Of a stretch of 64,000 nt of DNA, positions 58,567-64,000 are shown piece after piece (within the stretch, counting starts at the first letter, position 1; every line of letters begins with the position of its first letter). A program made the position numbers and the translations under genes. Origin of the DNA: Lichenicola sp965198575 (lineage in GTDB: Bacteria; Pseudomonadota; Alphaproteobacteria; Acetobacterales; Acetobacteraceae); assembly GCF_965198575.1 (NCBI RefSeq), contig NZ_OZ240671.1, positions 930,001 through 994,000 of the forward strand. Direction: 5' to 3'. Under the pieces are notes generated by a model, which was given only the letters and a program-made list of their open reading frames with translations, did no database searches and was not told the origin of the DNA.

Positions 58567-60876
58567 ATGCCAATGTCCATCGCCCGCCGATCGCTCTCGT
58601 TTTCCGGCACCCTGGCCAGGTTGCTTGCCGCAACCAGCCTGGCCGCCTCTAGCAGCGGGCTCACATTTCCCGCCACTGCCCAGGATGCGGTCGACCCACC
58701 CTGGCGTGTCGGGCGACTGGCGCAGATCACCGGCAGCGTCTCGACCCATGGCGCAGGTGCGACCGACTGGGCTGACGCTGTTCTGAACGTGCCGTTGACC
58801 AGCGGCGACGCAGTCTGGACCCAGCCGCAGGCCAGCGCCGCGATCCAGATCGCCGATAACCAGATCGCGTTGAGCGCCTCGACGGAGCTCGACCTGGCAA
58901 CCCTCGACAACCACCAGTTCATTGCCACCGAGCCGCAAGGCGAGCTGTTCCTCGACCTGCGCGACGTGCCCTCCGGCGACAGCTACACCATCACCACGCC
59001 ACGCGGCGGGGTGCAGCTGGGCGGTGCCGGCCAGTACGGCATCATCGCCGGCGACAGCGCTTCTCCGACCAGCATCAGCGTGATCAGCGGCTCGGCGCGC
59101 ATCGTCAGCGGCAGCTTCTCCCTTGCGGTCGGCCCCAACCAGACCGCTTTGATCACCGGCAGCGACACCTTGCAGGGATCCGTCGGCCCGCTGGTGCGCG
59201 ATGACTTCCTGGCGTCCAGGATGCGTCAGCCGGCGCCGCGCCAGGTCGGACCCGCAGCCGTGCGCTACATGACCGGCGGCGAATCGCTCGCGCAGTACGG
59301 GAATTGGCAACCCAACCCGCAATACGGCCAGGTCTGGTATCCGCAGGTGCAGAGCGGTTGGGCGCCCTACCGCGAAGGCAGCTGGTCCTATGTCGAGCCC
59401 TGGGGATGGACCTGGGTCGATAACGAGCCTTGGGGATTCGCGCCGTTCCATTACGGTCGCTGGTCACAATTCAACGGGCGCTGGGGCTGGGTGCCGGGAG
59501 AGCAGCAGGACCAGAGGGGCGTCTATGAGCAGCCGACCTACGCTCCGGCGCTGGTCGATTTCGTGGTCGCCGGGGCAGTCGGTGCAGCTGTAGGCGGGCT
59601 GCTGGCCGGTGGCTTCGGCCACGATCGCGGCGATCGCGGCGATCGTGGCGGTGGCGGCGATATCGGCTGGATCCCGCTCGGTCCGGGCGAGGCTTACCGG
59701 CCGACCTTCAACGCCAACCAGGCCTACCTGCGGCAGGTGAATAACGGCCGCATCGACAACACCCGGATCGACAACCGAAGGGTCAACAACACCACCGTCA
59801 TCAACAACTACGCCAACCGCTCGGCGCTGACGGTCATCCCGGCGGCCGCGATGGCGCGTTCGGAGCCGGTCGGCCGCGTCGCCCGCACCGGTCCCGAGGC
59901 GCTCGGCCAGGCCGGTGGCGGACGCCCGGGTTCGGCGCAGGCAGGACACGCGGCACCGGAGTTCCAGCCGGTGCGGGGCGCCTTCCCGGTCCGACCGGCA
60001 GCCGAGACGCGCGGCGTGACACCGGCGGTGGCGCAGCGGCTCGGACTGCCGGCGGGGGCCACACCGCGCACTGCGGCGCCCGGCCCGGCGATCAACCAGG
60101 CGCTCTTCCAGCCGCACGCTTTGCCGGCCAACCGCGCGCCGTTCCGCGGCGGTGCAGCTCCTGCCGAGGCCCATCCTGCTGGTGCTCCACCCGGTGCACC
60201 AGCAGGGGCTGCTCCGGTGGCGGCGCGCGATGCCGGGCATCCGGCGCAGGCGGCCGAGGCACCCGGAGCCCGGCCGGGACTTCCCGCCTTGCGTGCGCCA
60301 GGCGCCGTCCCGGCCGGCGTTCCCGGCAGCCATCCGGGAGAAACCCGTCCCGCCGGTGCGCCGGCCGGCGAGCCGCATCCGGAAGCCGGCCGTCCGGGTC
60401 CTGCCGCAGCAGCGAGCACGCCTCCAGGTGCGCGGCCACCGGAACCGCAGGGCGCTCCTGGCCACCCGGAGCCTGGTCACCCGGAGCCTGGTCACCCGGA
60501 GCCTGGCCATCCGGCGCCGGGGAATACCGGAGCGCGACCGCCAGAGCAGGCGCATGCCCAGCCGGGTTCCGGTCGCGACAGTCCGCATCAGGAAGCACCG
60601 CACCCAGCCCCGTCGCGCCCTGAGGCGCAGCACGAGGTTGCTCCGCACGCTGGCACGCCACATCAGCAGGCGCCGCGTCAGGAGGCTCCGCGAGCCGCCC
60701 CCCCGGCCCCCCGCGCGCAGCCGGTGCATGAGGCGCCGCGTCCGGAGCCAGCGCGGCCGGCACCCCGGCCGGCGGAACCGCATCCCGCTCCACGCCCGGC
60801 CGCTGCCCCGCACCCCGCCCCGGCACCCGCGCCACACCCCGGTCCGCAGCCGCACAAGGACGACCGTCCGCACTGA
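58567..60876 (+). CDS. FecR-domain exported protein with DUF6600-like region and disordered Pro/His-rich tail
   Basis: 769-residue secreted or envelope protein. Signal peptide (residues 1-39, ending ATAQD). A FecR-like beta domain spans about 45-215 (VGRLAQITGSVS, FLDLRDVPSGDSYTITTPRG). Next is an aromatic-rich segment (WYPQVQSGWAPYREGSW and PWGWTWVDNEPWGFAPFHYG), as in DUF6600 proteins. A short hydrophobic stretch at about 328-350 could be a membrane segment. The last 330 residues are Pro/Ala/His/Glu-rich and disordered, with GHPEP repeats. Function unknown. Confidence 0.85.
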   Translation: MPMSIARRSLSFSGTLARLLAATSLAASSSGLTFPATAQDAVDPPWRVGRLAQITGSVSTHGAGATDWADAVLNVPLTSGDAVWTQPQASAAIQIADNQIALSASTELDLATLDNHQFIATEPQGELFLDLRDVPSGDSYTITTPRGGVQLGGAGQYGIIAGDSASPTSISVISGSARIVSGSFSLAVGPNQTALITGSDTLQGSVGPLVRDDFLASRMRQPAPRQVGPAAVRYMTGGESLAQYGNWQPNPQYGQVWYPQVQSGWAPYREGSWSYVEPWGWTWVDNEPWGFAPFHYGRWSQFNGRWGWVPGEQQDQRGVYEQPTYAPALVDFVVAGAVGAAVGGLLAGGFGHDRGDRGDRGGGGDIGWIPLGPGEAYRPTFNANQAYLRQVNNGRIDNTRIDNRRVNNTTVINNYANRSALTVIPAAAMARSEPVGRVARTGPEALGQAGGGRPGSAQAGHAAPEFQPVRGAFPVRPAAETRGVTPAVAQRLGLPAGATPRTAAPGPAINQALFQPHALPANRAPFRGGAAPAEAHPAGAPPGAPAGAAPVAARDAGHPAQAAEAPGARPGLPALRAPGAVPAGVPGSHPGETRPAGAPAGEPHPEAGRPGPAAAASTPPGARPPEPQGAPGHPEPGHPEPGHPEPGHPAPGNTGARPPEQAHAQPGSGRDSPHQEAPHPAPSRPEAQHEVAPHAGTPHQQAPRQEAPRAAPPAPRAQPVHEAPRPEPARPAPRPAEPHPAPRPAAAPHPAPAPAPHPGPQPHKDDRPH
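60460..60519 (+). repeat. 15-bp tandem repeat encoding GHPEP
   Basis: Four units of 15 bases (GGTCACCCGGAGCCT type) at 60460, 60475, 60490 and 60505, the last diverged. They encode GHPEP-GHPEP-GHPEP-GHPAP in the disordered tail. Confidence 0.85.
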
Positions 60877-60899
60877 CCGCCAGGGCGATGCGCGTCGTC

Positions 60900-62129
60900 T
60901 CAGATCGAGGCGGCGCGCAACACCTCGAGCCCGCCGGCGAGATCGGCGATCAGCTCCTCGGGGGATTCGAGACCGACATGCAGCCGCAGCGCCGGACCAG
61001 CCGGCTCGGGATGTGGCGATACCACCGCCGTCCGGCTCACGATCCCCGTGGTCGGCAGCGCCAGGCTTTCATAGCCGCCCCAGGAGGCGCCGAGCCCGAA
61101 CACCCCGAGTGCGGCGACCATGTCCTCGACCGCAGCCGCGGTGAACTCGCGCTGGAACACCACCCCGAACAGGCTGCTGGCGCCGCTGAAGTCGCGCTTC
61201 CAGAATTCGTGACCGGGGCTGCCCGGCAGTGCCGGATGCAGCACCCGCGCCACCTCCGGCCGGTCCTGCAGCCACAGCGCGACCGCCATCGCCGAGCGTG
61301 ATTGCCGTTCCAGCCGCACACCCATCGTGCGGAGGCCCCGCAGGGTCAGCCAGCATTCGTCCGGTCCGGCATACTGGCCGAGCTGTACCACGGAATCGCG
61401 CAGCACGACCCAGTCGGCCTGATCGACCACGGTGATCGCGCCCAGCACCGCATCGGCATGGCCCGAAGGATACTTGGTCAGCGCCTGGATCGAGACGTCG
61501 ACGCCGTGCTCGAACGGCTGGAAGATGTGGATGCCCCAGGTGTTGTCGAGCATCAGCTTGGCGCCGTGCTCGTGCGCGACCCGCCCCAGCATCGCCACGT
61601 CCTGCACCTCGAAGCTGTGGCTGCCCGGGCTTTCGGCGAACACCACCTGGGTCGTCGGCCGCATCAGCGCGTGCAGGCCGGCCTCGTCGATCATCGGGTC
61701 GTAGTAGGTGGTTTCGACGCCGAGCCGCCGCAGCATGCTGTCGCAGAAGCGGCGCGTCGGGCCATAGACGCTGTCGGGCATCAGGCAGTGGCCACCGGCA
61801 CCGAGGAACGCCAGCAACGGCGTCGTGCAGGCGGCGAGCCCGGACGATACCACCTGCGTGTGGCGCCCGCCTTCGATCGCGGCGATCGCCTCCTCGAGCA
61901 GTGCCTGGGTCGGGCCGCCCATTGCGCCGTAGATCAGCTCATGGTCGTAGCGGCGGCCGGACCGCGCGCGCATCGCGTCCATGCTCTCGTAGAGCACCGT
62001 CGATCCCCGCGAGACCGGCGGGTTGACGAAGCCGGGCTCGGTGCCGTTGGGCCGCGCCAGCCGGACCAGCCGATCGGTCAGCCCGGCCCAGCCGCGGCCG
62101 GCATCGTGGGAGAAATCGTCCTGGCTCAT
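60900..62129 (-). CDS. metC: PLP-dependent cystathionine beta-lyase-type enzyme
   Basis: 409-residue Cys/Met metabolism PLP enzyme of the MetC type (cystathionine to homocysteine, pyruvate and ammonia). The PLP lysine is in ALTKYPSGHADAVLG. Other family blocks are PPVSRGSTVLYESMDAM, RYDHELIYGAMGGPTQALLE, VVFAESPGSHSFEVQDV and TWGIHIFQPFEHGVDVS. The ATG at 62129 overlaps the sseA stop (ATGA). Related cystathionine gamma-lyase or desulfhydrase activity is possible, so the symbol is tentative. Confidence 0.9.
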   Translation of the reverse strand: MSQDDFSHDAGRGWAGLTDRLVRLARPNGTEPGFVNPPVSRGSTVLYESMDAMRARSGRRYDHELIYGAMGGPTQALLEEAIAAIEGGRHTQVVSSGLAACTTPLLAFLGAGGHCLMPDSVYGPTRRFCDSMLRRLGVETTYYDPMIDEAGLHALMRPTTQVVFAESPGSHSFEVQDVAMLGRVAHEHGAKLMLDNTWGIHIFQPFEHGVDVSIQALTKYPSGHADAVLGAITVVDQADWVVLRDSVVQLGQYAGPDECWLTLRGLRTMGVRLERQSRSAMAVALWLQDRPEVARVLHPALPGSPGHEFWKRDFSGASSLFGVVFQREFTAAAVEDMVAALGVFGLGASWGGYESLALPTTGIVSRTAVVSPHPEPAGPALRLHVGLESPEELIADLAGGLEVLRAASI

Positions 62130-63010
62130 GACGCCGCTCCGTGTCGTGTCGTCGCCGGGCCGGACCAGCGTTCCAGCCCGGGTGCCTGCGCCCATTCGGT
62201 CCAGGACCCGTCATACAACGCGCCCGCCGGCAGCCCGGACACGGCGAGACCGAGCGACAGCACCGCAGCGGTCAGCCCCGAGCCGCAGCTCGTGACGACG
62301 CGGTCGGCCGGCCCCACGCCGACCCGGCCGAAGATCGCCGCGAGCTCGTCCGGCGTGCGGAACCGCGTCCCGTCCAGCAGCAGCTCGGTGAACGGCAGGC
62401 TGACCGCGCCCGGAATATGACCGCCGGGCAGACCGGCGCGGGGCTCCGGGACGGTCGCCTCGAAACGACCTCGGCTCCGAGCGTCGAGCAGGCGCGGACC
62501 GGCCGGTCCGGACACGGCCGATTGCGACAACGCCATCATCTCGCCGAGCCCGACCAGCCGATCGGTGCGCAGCGCGGGGATGAACCTGCCGGGCTCCACC
62601 GGCGCCGGCATGCCCTGCTCGAGCGGATAGCCGAGCGCCGTCCAGGCCGGCAGCCCGCCGTCCAGCACACGCACGCGATCATGCCCGAACAGGCCGAGCA
62701 GCCACCAGCCGCGGGCCGCCGAAACAATCCCGGTCTGGTCGTAGAACACCACGTCGCTGTCGTTGCTTACCCCGAGCTCCGAGATCAGCCGCGCAAACCG
62801 GCCCTGGCTCGGCACCATGTGCGGCAGGCTGCTGTCGGGATCGGAGAACGCCTCGATGTCGAAGCGCCGGGCACCTGGCAGATGGGCCTCGATGAAGCGC
62901 GCCGCCGGATCGAACTGCTCGCCGGGAAGCTTGGTCGTCGCGTCCAGCAGGATCGGACGCTGCCGGTCGAGCAGGTGGGTGAGTTCGGTCGGCGACAGCA
63001 ATGGACTCAT
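62126..63010 (-). CDS. sseA: 3-mercaptopyruvate/thiosulfate sulfurtransferase
   Basis: 294-residue two-rhodanese-domain sulfurtransferase. The active loop of the second domain is TSCGSGLTAAVLSLGL, with the CGSGLTA form typical of mercaptopyruvate sulfurtransferases. The inactive first domain has DQTGIVSAARGWWLL. HIPGAVSLPF is the rhodanese signature before the loop. Its stop overlaps the metC-like ATG. Both act on C3 sulfur compounds, so they may serve the same cysteine-sulfur pathway. Confidence 0.92.
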   Translation of the reverse strand: MSPLLSPTELTHLLDRQRPILLDATTKLPGEQFDPAARFIEAHLPGARRFDIEAFSDPDSSLPHMVPSQGRFARLISELGVSNDSDVVFYDQTGIVSAARGWWLLGLFGHDRVRVLDGGLPAWTALGYPLEQGMPAPVEPGRFIPALRTDRLVGLGEMMALSQSAVSGPAGPRLLDARSRGRFEATVPEPRAGLPGGHIPGAVSLPFTELLLDGTRFRTPDELAAIFGRVGVGPADRVVTSCGSGLTAAVLSLGLAVSGLPAGALYDGSWTEWAQAPGLERWSGPATTRHGAAS

Positions 63011-63102
63011 GGTCGTGGATTCTCTCCGGTCCGCGGCCGCCTGCCTGGCGTCCGGGCGCTCCGGAGGAGGCGTCGCCAGCCTTGCGGCCGGCGACGTCTA
63101 GA

Positions 63103-63984
63103 TCACTGGATGCGGTACTCCGCAAGCAGCGCGCGCACGCGTCTTGCAGCGGTCGCCCCCTTGATCGAGTCGCGCCAGATCGCCTCGCAGGCGCGCTGAT
63201 GGGTGGAGACCGCCTCGGGCGCGCCGGTGACCAGCGCCACGCCGGTCGACACGCTCGCCGAAGCATCGCTGCGGAACGGGTTGATCGCCAGGGTCGCGCG
63301 ATCACGCTGGCGCAGCAGCACGCAACTGGTGGTGGTGTCGGCGCCGGACAGCAGGCTGAACTGCAACCCCATCGGCTCGGTCTCGAGCAGCGTCGCGATC
63401 GCCTCGACCTCGGCCGCGGCAACCTGCCGGCAGCGCGTCCGCAGCTCCTCGTTCAGCGGCAGCCCGGAGGCGATGCCGTCCTGCAGCAGACGTTGCAGCG
63501 CATGCTCGGGCAGGATCGCGATGATGCCGGGCCGCCGCGCCTGGTAGGCCCGCTTGCGCAGCGACAGGATGCCCAGCACCTGCTCGGCCAGGCTGCGCAT
63601 GCTCACCGCTTCCTCGCCAGCCTCGTCGGCGAGCTCGAACAGGCACTGCGTCAGCACCGAATCGTAGGCATCGGAGGTGACCAGGTAGCAGAGCGGATCG
63701 CCCACCTGCAGGATCTGGTCGGCGCCTTCCTCGATCTGCCGCAGCCGCTCGAAGAAGCCGACGGTGCGGCTGTAGTACTCGACGCCGATGCCCAGCAACG
63801 AGAGCGGCGAGATCTTGAGCAGCTCGGCCAGGCGCTGGACCGTGTCGAGCTTGATGACCTCGCCCTTCTCGTATCGATAAAGAGCCGCGCGCGACACGCC
63901 GAGGCGGGCCGCGATTTCCTCCGCACGCATTCCGGATTCGAGACGGTAGGCACGCAGCTGTTGACCGATTTCATTAACGCGCAT
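63103..63984 (-). CDS. XRE family transcriptional regulator with C-terminal sensor domain
   Basis: 293-residue regulator. The HTH is at about residues 4-58 (IGQQLRAYRLESGMRAEEIA, RLGVSRAALYRYEKGEV, VQRLAELLKISP). The remaining 230 residues form a helical effector domain with no recognised family. It contains QILQVGDPLCYLVTSDAYDSVL, LSLRKRAYQARRPGIIAIL and QFSLLSGADTTTSCVLLRQ. The gene is upstream of sseA-metC on the same strand, about 90 bases apart, and could control them. The right edge of the window is 16 bases beyond its start. Confidence 0.85.
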   Translation of the reverse strand: MRVNEIGQQLRAYRLESGMRAEEIAARLGVSRAALYRYEKGEVIKLDTVQRLAELLKISPLSLLGIGVEYYSRTVGFFERLRQIEEGADQILQVGDPLCYLVTSDAYDSVLTQCLFELADEAGEEAVSMRSLAEQVLGILSLRKRAYQARRPGIIAILPEHALQRLLQDGIASGLPLNEELRTRCRQVAAAEVEAIATLLETEPMGLQFSLLSGADTTTSCVLLRQRDRATLAINPFRSDASASVSTGVALVTGAPEAVSTHQRACEAIWRDSIKGATAARRVRALLAEYRIQ

Positions 63985-64000
63985 GATGCACCCTGGTCTT

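Noticed and set aside
59625..59660. GGCGATCGC repeats as regulatory sites
   Set aside because: They lie inside the coding sequence and encode a short DRGDRGDRG stretch, so they are a codon-level repeat.

Overview
The window is about 64 kb of chromosomal, very GC-rich DNA from an alphaproteobacterium, most likely a Rhodospirillales/Acetobacteraceae member. This rests on gene orders common in that group: aroA-cmk-rpsA with a divergent FYDLN-acid (TIGR02300) gene, dnaX-ybaB-recR with a small SRP RNA just upstream of dnaX, a ccmCDEFGHI cluster and glnE-bcp. Coding density is high. Many adjacent genes overlap by ATGA, GTGA, CTGA or TTGA, so polycistronic, translationally coupled operons are common. 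I see no intact insertion sequence, prophage, CRISPR array, rRNA or tRNA.

Layout. 0-8 kb: end of glnE, bcp, a pair of related exported proteins of unknown function, aat, a 2-hydroxyacid dehydrogenase, EcsC-like and XRE genes, and an EVE/YciI pair. 8-14 kb: cytochrome c maturation (ccmCDEFGHI) followed by an SDH assembly factor. 14-19 kb: a VapC-like remnant, rpsA, cmk, aroA and the TIGR02300 gene. 19.8-20.7 kb: a gene-poor, atypical patch. 20.7-23.6 kb: a stress cluster with a ferritin-like DUF892 protein, a manganese catalase and a Tat-exported oxalate-decarboxylase-type bicupin. 23.7-29 kb: folB with a pteridine-reductase-like SDR, recR, ybaB, dnaX, SRP RNA and nudC.

29-38 kb: a TetR-controlled RND efflux pair without its own outer-membrane channel, a Gfo/Idh/MocA oxidoreductase and a chemoreceptor. 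38-45 kb: katG, a HMCES/YedK-type SRAP protein, a DUF606 transporter, a second DUF892 protein and a PabB-PabC fusion. 45-48 kb: a large membrane-anchored PAS-PAS-PAS-GGDEF-EAL protein. 48-53 kb: small exported proteins, pheA, a diheme cytochrome c, hisN and a SerA-type dehydrogenase. 53-58 kb: a denD-MFS-SDR sugar-acid cluster and a ComM/YifB ATPase. 58-64 kb: a FecR-domain, low-complexity exported protein, then metC-like, sseA and XRE genes.

The most striking observation is the N-terminal membrane domain of the GGDEF-EAL protein (45012-47939). It aligns without gaps over 45 residues with the copper/ethylene-binding transmembrane domain of plant ETR1 and keeps the residues known to be needed for binding (Asp25, Tyr32, Ile62, Cys65 and His69 correspond to Asp36, Tyr43, Ile73, Cys76 and His80). 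This suggests a c-di-GMP enzyme gated by ethylene, or by another small ligand at a copper site. Peroxide defence is also prominent: Bcp, Mn catalase, KatG and two DUF892 ferritin-like proteins.
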